Assembly: GCF_965139615.1 (NCBI RefSeq) | Contig: NZ_CBCSIQ010000017.1 | Coordinates: 1-64,000, forward strand | Direction of reading: 5' to 3' | From: Kerstersia similis | Lineage (GTDB): Bacteria > Pseudomonadota > Gammaproteobacteria > Burkholderiales > Burkholderiaceae_B | DNA length: 64,000 nucleotides | In this document: one piece after another, positions 50,578 to 59,969 of the stretch | How positions within the stretch are numbered: the first letter of the stretch is position 1 | Layout: each line of letters opens with the position of its first letter | Notes under the pieces: generated by a model | Database searches by the model: none | What the model was told of the DNA's origin: nothing | What the model saw: the letters and a program-made list of their open reading frames with translations, nothing else | Program-made: the position numbers and the translations under genes

Positions 50578-51936
50578 TCACAGCTGGAATGTCTGATCCT
50601 GGCGGGGGACGCAGGCCGACCAGCCCAGTTCCCGTTCGATCCGCACGCGCAGGGCGTCGGCGGCATCAGGTTCGCCGTGAACGATGAAAACGCGTTGAGG
50701 GGGACTGCGAAAACCCGACAGCCAGCGCATCAGTTCATTACTGTCCGCATGGGCCGAGAGCATGGGCAGCTCTGCGACTTCCGCGCGTACCGGCACCCAG
50801 TTGCCGTGGATCTTCACCTCGCGTGCGCCTTGCAACAGCTTGCGTCCCCGCGTGCCGGCAGCCTGGAATCCGGAAAACAGGATGGTATTGCGGTGATCGT
50901 GGGCAAACGCGGCCAAGTGGTGCAGAACCCGGCCACCTGTCGCCATGCCGCTGGCGGAAATGATCACTTTGGGATAGCGATTGGCCGACAGGGCCTTTGA
51001 CGCTTCGACGTCGTTCACATAGGCGATGGCCTGGCAGGCAGCTTCGTAGTCGCCCGGTTGCAAGCGATGTTCTTCCGGGTAGGCGTGCAGCAGTTGAGTG
51101 GCGCTACCGGCCATGGGGCTGTCCAGGTAGGCCGGAATATTCTGCAGGCGGCCGGCCTGGCGCAGTTTCCACAGGAAGTAAATCAATGATTGCGCCCGGC
51201 CCACGGCGAAAGCCGGGATGACGACAGTGCCGCCACGGCGGGCGGTACGTTCGATGATGTCGCCCAGCAGGGCGATGGCGTCGGCATCATCGTGGATGCG
51301 GTCGCCGTAGGTCGATTCGATGACGATATAGTCAGCGGCCGGCACGGGTTCGGGATCGGGCAGGACTGGGTCGTTGTAGCGGCCCAGGTCGCCCGAGAAA
51401 ACGATACGGCGCCCGGCCAGATCAATTTGTGCGCTGGCGGCACCCAGGATATGCCCGGCGCGGCGCATGCACAGCGCTGCGCCGCCGGGCAGTTCGATGG
51501 TCTGGTGCCAGGGCACGGGCAGCATGGCCGTGATGGCCCGGTCCGCATCGCGTACGCGGTAGAGCGGCTCTGCAACGGCATGGCGTGAATACCCTTTGCG
51601 ATTGGCGTACTCCGCATCTTTTTCCTGCAGGTGCGCGCTGTCGCGCAGAATCAGGGCGGCGACATCGCAGGTGGCTTCCGTGGCATAGATCGGGCCGCGG
51701 AAACCGTCACGCACCAGGCGCGGCAGATAGCCGGAATGGTCCAGGTGCGCATGCGTCAAAACAACGGCGTCAATGCTATCGGCAGGCAGTGGCAAGCCTT
51801 CCCAGTTCAGCTCGCGCAGATTCTTCAGCCCCTGGAACAGCCCGCAGTCAATTAGCAAGCGGGTATTGCCATGGGTGAGCAGATGTTTCGATCCGGTGAC
51901 GGTGCCTGCGCCGCCAAGAGAGGTCAATGAAAGCAT
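50578..51936 (-). CDS. Metallo-beta-lactamase fold hydrolase with beta-CASP domain
   Basis: 452 residues from ATG 51936 (in-frame starts at 51954 and 51993 would extend it). The HxHxDH motif is THAHLDHSGYLPRL; further metal ligands are HILGAAS and the C-terminal IVHGEP, with SAHAD (motif 4/A region) and a Zn-dependent RNase core (LGGAGTVTGS, VFSGDLGRY). The RNA-processing CPSF/RNase J-like subfamily usually cleaves RNA. Not essential in this context; single gene. Confidence 0.88.
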   Translation of the reverse strand: MLSLTSLGGAGTVTGSKHLLTHGNTRLLIDCGLFQGLKNLRELNWEGLPLPADSIDAVVLTHAHLDHSGYLPRLVRDGFRGPIYATEATCDVAALILRDSAHLQEKDAEYANRKGYSRHAVAEPLYRVRDADRAITAMLPVPWHQTIELPGGAALCMRRAGHILGAASAQIDLAGRRIVFSGDLGRYNDPVLPDPEPVPAADYIVIESTYGDRIHDDADAIALLGDIIERTARRGGTVVIPAFAVGRAQSLIYFLWKLRQAGRLQNIPAYLDSPMAGSATQLLHAYPEEHRLQPGDYEAACQAIAYVNDVEASKALSANRYPKVIISASGMATGGRVLHHLAAFAHDHRNTILFSGFQAAGTRGRKLLQGAREVKIHGNWVPVRAEVAELPMLSAHADSNELMRWLSGFRSPPQRVFIVHGEPDAADALRVRIERELGWSACVPRQDQTFQL

Positions 51937-52222
51937 GATGGGGGCCCGGGTCATTGAACGTATGAGCTTATGACTGCACTGAAAAACAGCCAAGCACGCC
52001 TCTCATGATACTCTGCCAGACACGAGGCGGATTCGCTGCAGGGCAGACCGCGGCGCAACGAATGGCGCCATGCAGGCCGTGCAGATGCAGGATGCCCGGG
52101 GCCAGAGAGCGTGTGGCTTGGACATATAATCAGCGTGTGCCTGTTATCCAGGATGCAGAATTATTCCTATCGACGGCCTGCGTGCCGACGAACTTGAACA
52201 GGCGAATCTCCAGGAGATTGCG

Positions 52223-53020
52223 TTGGGGCGCATGGGTATCACGATAAAGTGTTTGGTCGGGGCGGCGCTGGGCGCAGGCTTGGCGGCGTGTGGCACGCTG
52301 TCCACCGGCGAAGACGCGGGGGCTGCGAAGCAGGCCGCGCCGGTTTCGTTTCAGAGTCCTTATGACGACACGAGTTGGGAACTGGTGCGTTGGGCCTCTG
52401 CGGATGGCCGGGTGCGCGATATCCCGGTGCGTGTAGGCATGAACCGGGCCTTGACGCTGGAATTCTCGCGTGACGATATCTCGCGGGAAGGGCGGGTCAG
52501 CGGCTTTGGCGGCTGCAATCGCTATTTCGGCGAGTTCCGCTCCGATGGCGCGGCCGCACTCACCATTGACGGTCTGGGCTCGACCCGCATGGCTTGCATG
52601 TCCGATGTCATGGCACTGGAAACCGATTACCTGCATGGGCTGGCATCCATCGTTTCGGCGGCGCCGGAACCGCTGGCCCAGCCGCGTCATCTGGTGCTGG
52701 TCGTCGATGATGGCGATGTTCTGTCCTTTTCGCGGCGTTCCGGCACGCTGCAGGACGAAGGCAGCAAACGCCAGATCTATCTGGATGATCACAAGGTAAA
52801 CTGCACGGGCGTGGCGCGTCAGACCTGCTACCGGGTGCGCGACAGCAAGGATTCCCCATGGCAGCTGTTCTACGGCGAGATCGACGGTTTTGATTTCCAC
52901 CCGGGAACCTCCTATCTGTTGCGCATCAACGAGATTCAGGTAGATCACCCGCCGGCAGATGCCTCTTCCGTGCGCTGGGTGCTGGATGGCGTGCTGGAAC
53001 AACGCTCTGTTGTCGAGTAA
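52223..53020 (+). CDS. META domain lipoprotein with DUF4377-type domain
   Basis: 265 residues. A lipobox ends at Cys23 (GAGLAAC), so it is a lipoprotein exported by Sec and anchored to a membrane. TTG 52223 is preceded by AGGAG (52212-52216) at 6 bp, better than ATG 52232. Residues about 48-150 form a META/HslJ-type domain (SFGGCNRYFGEF with the usual Cys-Asn-Arg), and about 165-260 a DUF4377-like domain (CYRVRDSKDSPWQLFYGEIDGFDFHPG). In E. coli HslJ is a heat-induced outer membrane lipoprotein; function here is inferred from family. Confidence 0.82.
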   Translation: MGRMGITIKCLVGAALGAGLAACGTLSTGEDAGAAKQAAPVSFQSPYDDTSWELVRWASADGRVRDIPVRVGMNRALTLEFSRDDISREGRVSGFGGCNRYFGEFRSDGAAALTIDGLGSTRMACMSDVMALETDYLHGLASIVSAAPEPLAQPRHLVLVVDDGDVLSFSRRSGTLQDEGSKRQIYLDDHKVNCTGVARQTCYRVRDSKDSPWQLFYGEIDGFDFHPGTSYLLRINEIQVDHPPADASSVRWVLDGVLEQRSVVE

Positions 53021-53116
53021 TTGATGCTTGGCCAGGCTAGCGGCAGATGCCGTCGTGCCTGGCCAGCTGTCTTTTTGATCAGGCGCCATGCGCCGCTGGA
53101 AGTGCAGAATTCCCTT

Positions 53117-53878
53117 ATGTCCGCCGCCGTTACCAATATTGCTGCTTACCTGTTTGTTTCCCTGGACGATTTGCCCGGCCTGCGCGATCGGCTGCTGGCG
53201 CGCGCCTTGGCGCTGTCGCTGAAGGGAACCGTGCTGCTGGCCGAAGAAGGCATTAATCTTTTTCTGGCCGGACGTGCAGAGGATATCGAGGCGTGGCTGA
53301 CCGAGCTGCGAGCCGACCCGCGTTTTGCGTCCCTGGAAGTCAAATACAGTCTTTCCGACGATGTACCGTTCAAGCGCATGAAGGTACGCATCAAGCGGGA
53401 AATCATCCGTATGAACGAGCCTGCCATTCGTCCGGAAGGCGGGCGGGCGCCAGCGGTTGCGCCGCGTACCCTGGCGCGCTGGCTGGAGCAGGGCTGCGAC
53501 GATGAGGGCAGGCCGGTGGTCATGCTCGATACGCGCAACGCCTTTGAGGTGGATGCCGGTACTTTTGAGGGCGCGCTGGATTGGCGCATCGACCGCTTCA
53601 CGCAGTTCCCGCAGGCAGTGCAGGCGCACAAGGACGAGCTGCAAGGCAAGACAATCGTCAGCTTCTGCACTGGCGGCATCCGCTGTGAAAAAGCGGCGAT
53701 TTACATGGCCGAACAGGGGATAGAAAATATCTACCAGCTGGATGGCGGCATTCTCAAGTATTTCGAGGAAACAGGCGGCCCGGGCTATCGGGGCACTTGT
53801 TTTGTGTTCGATGAGCGCGAAACCCTGGATCCTGCGCTGCAGCCCAGTCCGCTGGCACATCAGGAAGCGGCGGCCTGA
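53117..53878 (+). CDS. trhO: tRNA uridine hydroxylase, rhodanese family
   Basis: 253 residues from ATG 53117. TrhO (YceA) hydroxylates tRNA uridine 34 to ho5U in a prephenate-independent, oxygen-dependent route. An N-terminal UPF0176 domain (NIAAYLFVSLDDLPGLRDRLLARALALSLKGTVLLAEEGINLF) and a rhodanese domain with the active-site loop CTGGIRCEKA are present. The usual length is 250-350; the C-terminus is shorter than E. coli YceA but complete for the short branch. Confidence 0.9.
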   Translation: MSAAVTNIAAYLFVSLDDLPGLRDRLLARALALSLKGTVLLAEEGINLFLAGRAEDIEAWLTELRADPRFASLEVKYSLSDDVPFKRMKVRIKREIIRMNEPAIRPEGGRAPAVAPRTLARWLEQGCDDEGRPVVMLDTRNAFEVDAGTFEGALDWRIDRFTQFPQAVQAHKDELQGKTIVSFCTGGIRCEKAAIYMAEQGIENIYQLDGGILKYFEETGGPGYRGTCFVFDERETLDPALQPSPLAHQEAAA

Positions 53879-53941
53879 GCCCGCCGGCCGCAGTCGTTGA
53901 GGCCCCCGCGGATCAGGCGGGCCGGTACCGGCGAGGCTGAA

Positions 53942-53983
53942 CAACAAGCCCCCGCGATCTGTTGGGATCGCGGGGGCTTGTTG
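53942..53983. terminator. Bidirectional terminator, trhO / metG
   Basis: A perfect 18-bp stem, CAACAAGCCCCCGCGATC (53942-53959) with its complement (53966-53983) and a 6-nt loop, followed by TTTGG. It sits between two convergent genes; the minus strand has GTTGTT and a weak T-run too. Confidence 0.82.
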
Positions 53984-54046
53984 TTTGGACGGCGGTTGGG
54001 TTGAGCGCCGGATACGCAGACATGCGGCCCCGGCGCGGCATGCGTA

Positions 54047-56116
54047 TCAGCCGACACGCATGCCGGGTTGCGCACCAGGCCAGGGTTCGAGGATATACAG
54101 GCCGGCATCCACCTTGTCGTCGGCGTGGCTGGCAGCCAGTACCATGCCTTCGGACACGCCGAACTTCATCTTGCGCGGCGCCAGATTGGCGACCAGCACG
54201 GTCAGCTTGCCGACCAGCTGTTCCGGTTCGTAGGCGGATTGAATGCCGGAGAACACATTGCGATGACGGCCTTCGCCGGCGTCCAGCGTCAGCTGCAGCA
54301 GCTTGGTGGAGCCTTCGACACGCTTGCATTCGACGATGCGGGCAATGCGCAGGTCGATCTTGGCGAAATCGTCGATCTTGATGGTCTCGGCGATGGGTTC
54401 GCCACCGGGCACGACCACCGGCGCTGCCGGCGGTTCGAACAGTTGATCCAGCATTTCCGGCGCGACCCGCTGCATCAGATGCTTGAACGGCGCCACGCTG
54501 GTCGGCAATTCGCCAGCGTCTTGCCAGACGAATCCGCGATCCAGGCCGAACAGCTCGCCCGCTACCCGTTGCGACAGCTCGGGGAGGATGGGGCTGAGCA
54601 TGACCGTCAGCGCCTTGAATCCGGCCAGGGCACGCGAGCAGATATCCTGCAGCGCCGCCTGGCGTTCTGCATCGGCTTCCTGCCAGTTCTTGGCCAGCAC
54701 CCAGGGTTGCGCCGTATCGAACTCCTGATTGATGCGGTCTGCCAGCGCCATGGCATCGCGAATGGCACGGCCATACTCGCGGGCTTCCAGGTCGGCACGC
54801 ATCTGATCGGCAGCGGCCTGCAGCGAAGCGGACAAGGCAGCGGCATCGCCCTGATAGGCCAGCTTGCCATCGAAATGGCGGGCGATGAAGTTGGCCGCGC
54901 GGCTGGCGATATTGATGTACTTGCCGATCAGGTCGCTATTGACGCGGGCAATGAAGTCTTCAGGGTTGAAGTCGATATCTTCCACCTTGCTGTTCAGCTT
55001 GGCGGCGATGTAATAGCGCAGCCATTCGGCATTCATGCCGATCTGCAGATAACGCAGCGGGGAAATGCCCGTGCCCCGGCTCTTGGACATCTTCTCGCCG
55101 CTGACGGTGATGAAACCGTGTACGTTGAGTTGGTCCGGCGTCTTGCGGCCGGCAAACTTCAGCATGGCCGGCCAGAACAGCGCATGGAAATAGACGATGT
55201 CCTTGCCGATGAAGTGAATCTGTTCGGTATTGCCGGACGGGTCCAGCAGCGCGTCGAAATCCAGGCCCTGTTTGTTGCAGTAGGCCTTGAGCGACGCCAG
55301 GTAGCCTACCGGCGCGTCCAGCCAGACATAGAAGTACTTGCCTGGAGCATCCGGGATTTCAATGCCGAAATACGGTGCGTCGCGGGAAATATCCCAATCG
55401 GCCAGGCCGCTTTCGCTGTCGCCATCGGCGCCCAGCCATTCGCGGGTCTTGGCCAGCACTTCGGCCTGCAGGTGACGCGCGCCCTGTGCGTTGCTGCCGG
55501 TCGTCCATTGCTTGAGAAACTCCACGCAGCGGGGGTCGGACAGCTTGAAGAAAAAGTGTTCGGACTGCTTGAGCACAGGACGGGCGCCGCTCAGCGTCGA
55601 ATACGGGTCGATGAGCTCGGTCGGGCTGTAAACGGCGCTACAGACTTCGCAGGCGTCGCCATATTGATTGGGCGCCTTGCAGCGGGGGCAGCTGCCCTTG
55701 ATATACCGGTCGGGCAGGAACATGCCCTTGACCGGGTCATAGAACTGCTCGATGGTGCGCGTTTCGATCAGGCCGGCGTCCCGCAGGCTGCGGTAGATAT
55801 GCTGGGACAACTCGACGTTTTCACGCGAATCCGTGCTGTGCCAGTGATCGAACCGGATATGGAAGCCGTTCAGGTACATCGGGCGTTCGGCGGCATAGCG
55901 CGCCACCAGTTCCTGGGGTGTGATGCCTTCGCTCTCGGCCTTGAGCATGATGGGGGCGCCATGGACATCGTCCGCGCCGACGAAATGCACCGTGTGTCCC
56001 GCCATTCGCATCGCCCGCACCCAGATATCAGCCTGGATGTATTCCATGATGTGGCCCACGTGGAAGGAGCCGTTGGCATAGGGCAGGGCGGTTGTTACGA
56101 ACAGTGTGCGTGACAT
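54047..56116 (-). CDS. metG: Methionyl-tRNA synthetase
   Basis: 689 residues from ATG 56116; the frame opens further upstream but the family start ([22 protein letters not shown]) is here. Class I synthetase charging tRNA-Met. HIGH-type motif FHVGH, zinc knuckle [17 protein letters not shown], KMSKS motif [11 protein letters not shown] and a C-terminal tRNA-binding OB fold ([22 protein letters not shown] region). Complete. Usual length 670-690. Essential. Confidence 0.96.
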   Translation of the reverse strand: [689 protein letters not shown]

Positions 56117-56467
56117 GGCGACTATAAAAAGGTTGGAGAAAAGCCGGCCGGATTCAGCCGGTTCGGCCATTTTAGGGCCTGGCGGCGCTTTTTGCCGGCA
56201 GCCTGGGGAAAGCGTACGGTTTTGATGGCGAACAAGATGGGCTGGCTCTTGCGGCGCTATGCTGTCCTTGAGGATGTTCCGCTGCTGTCGCGGGTTGGCG
56301 CCCGCTTCAGGCCAGCTCGGGCGTCATTTGGGTATCATTGAAAAAATCAATCAATGGGATAGAATTAATTCACTTTTCATATCTGAAAAGAAAAGGCACT
56401 ATATGCCTGCAAGAGAGGTACCGGCAACGGTGCCGACATGTTCAACCCAGACAACAGGATCATCACC

Positions 56468-57031
56468 ATGTCTCTTATCAATACCCAGATCAAACCGTTC
56501 AAGGCTCAAGCGTACCAAAATGGCAAGTTCATCGAAGTCAGCGACGCATCGCTGACCGGCAAGTGGTCGGTCGTGGTGTTCTATCCTGCCGACTTCACTT
56601 TCGTTTGCCCGACCGAACTGGAAGATCTGGCTGATCACTACGAAGAGTTCAAGAAGCTGGGCGTGGAAATCTACAGCGTTTCGACCGACACCCACTTCGC
56701 CCACAAGGCATGGCACGACACCTCGGAAGCCATCAAGAAGGTGCAATACGTCATGGTCGGCGACCCCACCGCCAACCTGGCACGCAACTTCGATGTGCTG
56801 ATCGAAGAAGAAGGCCTGGCCCTGCGTGGCACCTTCCTGATCAACCCGGAAGGCCAGATCAAGCTGTGCGAAATCCATGACAACGGTATCGGCCGCGACG
56901 CCAGCGAACTGCTGCGCAAGGTCAAGGCTGCCCAGTACGTCGCTTCGCACCCGGGCGAAGTCTGCCCCGCCAAGTGGAAGGAAGGCGAAGCCACGCTGAC
57001 CCCGTCGCTGGATCTGGTCGGCAAGATCTAA
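56468..57031 (+). CDS. ahpC: Alkyl hydroperoxide reductase C
   Basis: 187 residues. A 2-Cys peroxiredoxin: the peroxidatic Cys47 in FTFVCPTE and the resolving Cys166 in GEVCPAKW are both present. Reduces H2O2 and organic peroxides, recycled by AhpF. The start follows CATCACC; the upstream region (56338-56400) is AT-rich with TTGAAA at 56339 and a possible -10 TAGAAT. The gene is usually OxyR-controlled. Confidence 0.97.
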   Translation: MSLINTQIKPFKAQAYQNGKFIEVSDASLTGKWSVVVFYPADFTFVCPTELEDLADHYEEFKKLGVEIYSVSTDTHFAHKAWHDTSEAIKKVQYVMVGDPTANLARNFDVLIEEEGLALRGTFLINPEGQIKLCEIHDNGIGRDASELLRKVKAAQYVASHPGEVCPAKWKEGEATLTPSLDLVGKI

Positions 57032-57206
57032 GCTCCGCGCTCGGAGCCGGAGAAACGGCCCAGGCAGAGCCAGGGCCGTACCGCGGGGGCAGGCCAGTGC
57101 CAGCCCCCGGCCAGGGCAGCCGCTCAGGCGGCGCCCCGGCAACAGCGGTGTCATGCTCACAAGGCATGCTGCCACGGATACAAACTATTGAATACCGGAG
57201 CTTCTC

Positions 57207-58787
57207 ATGTCGTTGGATGCCAACCTCAAGAATCAGTTGAAAGCCTATCTGGAACGAGTCACGCAGCCGGTGGAACTCGTTGCCTCGCTTGACGATGGCG
57301 CCAAGTCCAAGGAGCTGCGTGAACTGCTGCAGGAAATTGCAGCGCTGTCCGAACGCGTGAGCTACGTCGAACGCGACGAGGCCGGCGTGCGCAAGCCGTC
57401 TTTCAGTATCAATCGCCCGGGCGAGAATATCGGCATCCGCTTTGCCGCAATTCCCATGGGCCACGAATTTACTTCGCTGGTGCTTGCCCTGTTGCAGGTC
57501 GGCGGCCATCCGATCAAGTTCGAGCCGGAAGTCGTTGAGCAGATCCGCAACCTGGATGGCGAGTACCAGTTTGAAACCTATATGTCGCTGAGCTGCCAGA
57601 ACTGCCCGGATGTGGTGCAGGCGCTCAATGCGATGGCAGTGATCAACCCCCGCATCAGCAACGTTGTCATCGACGGCGCACTGTTCCAGGACGAGGTCGA
57701 GCAACGCCAGATCATGGCGGTGCCTACGGTCTATCTGAATGGTGAAGTGTTCGGTCAGGGCCGCTCATCGGTCGAGGAAATCCTGGCCAAGCTCGATACC
57801 GGCGCCGCTGCCCGCAAGGCCGCCCAGCTGGATGCCAAGGATGCCTTCGATGTGTTGGTGGTCGGTGGCGGTCCGGCCGGTGCCGCGGCAGCAGTCTATG
57901 CAGCCCGCAAGGGGATTCGTACCGGTGTGGTGGCCGAGCGTTTCGGCGGCCAGGTGCTCGACACCATGGCCATCGAGAACTTCATCTCGGTGCCTCATAC
58001 CGAAGGCCCGCGCTTTGCTGCGGCACTCGAAGAGCATGTGAAGGCCTATGACGTCGATATCATGAATCTTCAGCGCGTGGTCGCGCTGGAAGAGGGCGAT
58101 GGCCTGCTGGCGGTGAAGCTGGAAAACGGCGCGGAACTGCGCAGCCGTTCGGTCATCCTGGCAACTGGCGCACGCTGGCGTGAAATCAACGTGCCGGGTG
58201 AGCGCGAATACCGCAACCATGGCGTGGCCTACTGCCCGCACTGCGACGGCCCGCTGTTCAAGGGCAAGCGCGTCGCGGTGATTGGCGGCGGCAACTCCGG
58301 CGTGGAAGCGGCCATCGACCTGGCCGGTGTAGTCGGTCATGTCACACTGATCGAATTCGGCGAAGCGCTGCGTGCCGATGCCGTGCTGCAACGCAAGCTC
58401 TACAGCCTGCCGAACGTCGAAGTCATCCTGCATGCGCAGACCACGGAAATCGTGGGTGACGGCCAGAAGGTCAACGGTCTGGTCTATACCGATCGCAAGA
58501 GCGGTGAAAGCCGCAAGGTCGAACTGGCTGGCGTCTTCATCCAGATCGGCCTGGTGCCCAACACCGAATGGCTCAAGGGCGCACTGAATCTCTCCAAGCA
58601 TGGCGAGATCGAAGTGGACGCGCGTGGCGCTACCTCGCTGCCGGGCGTGTTTGCGGCCGGCGACGCGACGACCGTGCCTTATAAGCAGATCATCATCGCT
58701 GCGGGTGAGGGCGCCAAGGCGGCATTGGGCGCATTCGACTACCTGATCCGCCAACCGGCGGCAGGGCAGGCGGAAGTGGCTGCCTGA
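57207..58787 (+). CDS. ahpF: Alkyl hydroperoxide reductase F (NADH-dependent)
   Basis: 526 residues, typical length. N-terminal thioredoxin-like domain with Cys130 and Cys133 (SCQNCPD), then a thioredoxin reductase-like FAD/NAD core with the CPHCDG redox pair (about 345-348) and FAD loops VGGGPAGAAAAVYAARKG and GVFAAGDATTVP. It transfers electrons from NADH to AhpC. Separated from ahpC by 175 bp, which is GC-rich, with a ribosome site before ATG 57207. Confidence 0.97.
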   Translation: MSLDANLKNQLKAYLERVTQPVELVASLDDGAKSKELRELLQEIAALSERVSYVERDEAGVRKPSFSINRPGENIGIRFAAIPMGHEFTSLVLALLQVGGHPIKFEPEVVEQIRNLDGEYQFETYMSLSCQNCPDVVQALNAMAVINPRISNVVIDGALFQDEVEQRQIMAVPTVYLNGEVFGQGRSSVEEILAKLDTGAAARKAAQLDAKDAFDVLVVGGGPAGAAAAVYAARKGIRTGVVAERFGGQVLDTMAIENFISVPHTEGPRFAAALEEHVKAYDVDIMNLQRVVALEEGDGLLAVKLENGAELRSRSVILATGARWREINVPGEREYRNHGVAYCPHCDGPLFKGKRVAVIGGGNSGVEAAIDLAGVVGHVTLIEFGEALRADAVLQRKLYSLPNVEVILHAQTTEIVGDGQKVNGLVYTDRKSGESRKVELAGVFIQIGLVPNTEWLKGALNLSKHGEIEVDARGATSLPGVFAAGDATTVPYKQIIIAAGEGAKAALGAFDYLIRQPAAGQAEVAA

Positions 58788-58824
58788 GCCGTTACGCTGG
58801 CAACGGGATAAGGTCGCCAGATTC

Positions 58825-58890
58825 AAACGCCGCCGTTGCGGCGTTTCAGCACAAGCCAGCGCATTGTTTTGCGCTGGCTTGTGTCATTTT
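58825..58890 (+). terminator. Tandem hairpin terminator of ahpF
   Basis: Two hairpins: AAACGCCGC (58825-58833)/GCGGCGTTT (58838-58846), and a perfect 14-bp stem CACAAGCCAGCGCA (58850-58863)/TGCGCTGGCTTGTG (58870-58883), followed by TCATTTTTG. It ends the ahpC-ahpF unit. Confidence 0.85.
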
Positions 58891-59039
58891 TGCCATGGTT
58901 TTTGCATTCCTTGACCCGTGCTGCAAGCGCCTTGATCAGCAGCTGAATTGTTGAAAGAGAGTATCATTCCTATTTGTGTCCGGGATGAGCGGCAGGCAGG
59001 CTGGTTTGCCTGCATGAGGCATAGACGGAACTCAGGGAT

Positions 59040-59360
59040 TTGACGCGCTCCACGCGCTGGATACGCCGCCTGCTGCTGGCCAATATTGCATTGTCCGCAG
59101 TGGCCTGGTTATCGGATATGGTGGAGTTCGGTTTGCTGACCGACCTGGATCATCAGGTTTTTGCCAGCCATGCCCAGGCCCTCGACGCGGCCACGGCCAA
59201 TGCAATGCGGCAGGGAACCGTAGGCCTGTTGCAGATTGGCCTGTTGATTGCATTGATAGTGATGATCGGCCGCTGGATCTATTTCGCCAACCGCAATGCG
59301 AATGCGCTGACAGCAGAAAACCTGCGCTATTCGCCAGCACAAGGGGTGCGTCAGGGATAG
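59040..59360 (+). pseudogene. Truncated DUF4328-like membrane protein
   Basis: 106 residues from a TTG at 59040. Two membrane helices (RRLLLANIALSAVAWLSDM; LLQIGLLIALIVMIGRWIYFANR) and the block WIYFANRNANALTAENLRYSP match the N-terminal half of DUF4328 proteins, where a further GWxVGWYFIPxxNLWKP block with two more helices should follow. Instead the frame ends after AQGVRQG. It is probably a decayed remnant, or a naturally short variant. Confidence 0.5.
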
Positions 59361-59431
59361 CCTGAGTGGTGTACCAGACAGCGGTCAGCGCGGCGATGTC
59401 CGGCTGGCAATGTTGCTGCCGTTGGCTGAGC

Positions 59432-59524
59432 ACCTGCCCGTATGCACGGGCAGGTATCGAAAGGCGGCGCATGCAGCGCTGTGGGGGCAGGACGGTATCA
59501 GTGAGCTTATCAGGGCAAGCTCAC
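59432..59524. repeat. Two hairpins in the gap before mrp-linked small gene
   Basis: ACCTGCCCGT (59432-59441)/ACGGGCAGGT (59446-59455) is a perfect 10-bp stem with a 4-nt loop. GTGAGCTT (59501-59508)/AAGCTCAC (59517-59524) is a second. They lie between the truncated gene and the minus-strand membrane gene, and probably act as terminators or processing sites. No T-run. Confidence 0.4.
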
Positions 59525-59537
59525 CTTGGTGATGCTG

Positions 59538-59825
59538 TCAGGGCAGGTCGCGGACCTGCACGTCGATGATGTCGTCCTTGCCGGACTTGTTGCCATAGGG
59601 GCGGCGGGGCTGCTGCCAAGCCTGGGCCTGGGGGCTGCGGCCGGCGCTGCGCTGTTGCCAGTAGGCCTTCACACCAAAGGGGCGGCCGCGCAGGCGTGCC
59701 CAGATGTACAGGATGCCGACTGCGATGGCGCTGGAGATCATGAAAATCAGCGCCATGAACAGGCCAACCAGTCCCAGCGTGAACAGCAGGACGTAACGGA
59801 AGAAGCGTGCGATAGTATCGGTCAT
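59538..59825 (-). CDS. Small membrane protein, unknown function
   Basis: 95 residues: two membrane helices in the first half (FFRYVLLFTLGLVGLFMALIFMISSAIAVGILYIWARL) and a polar tail (PRRPYGNKSGKDDIIDVQVRDLP). Diverges from the Mrp gene; ATG 59825. No family recognised. Confidence 0.7.
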   Translation of the reverse strand: MTDTIARFFRYVLLFTLGLVGLFMALIFMISSAIAVGILYIWARLRGRPFGVKAYWQQRSAGRSPQAQAWQQPRRPYGNKSGKDDIIDVQVRDLP

Positions 59826-59969
59826 GGTATAGGACTGAGGGCTGGCGTGGCGAAAAGTTCCCGTTGCAAGGTAAATCGGTGGAAACGCTGGCCGATCCGC
59901 TATTCTTTAGGGTAGGTACCGGTTTTTTCCGGCAGCATTTGAAGTTACACCACTAAGAGCCATAGTGAC

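Noticed and set aside
54068..56113. Long plus-strand frame opposite metG
   Set aside because: Antisense of a complete methionyl-tRNA synthetase; no motif and no ribosome site.
56338..56400. OxyR site before ahpC
   Set aside because: Only one ATAG half matches; spacing of further halves does not fit, so not listed as a feature.
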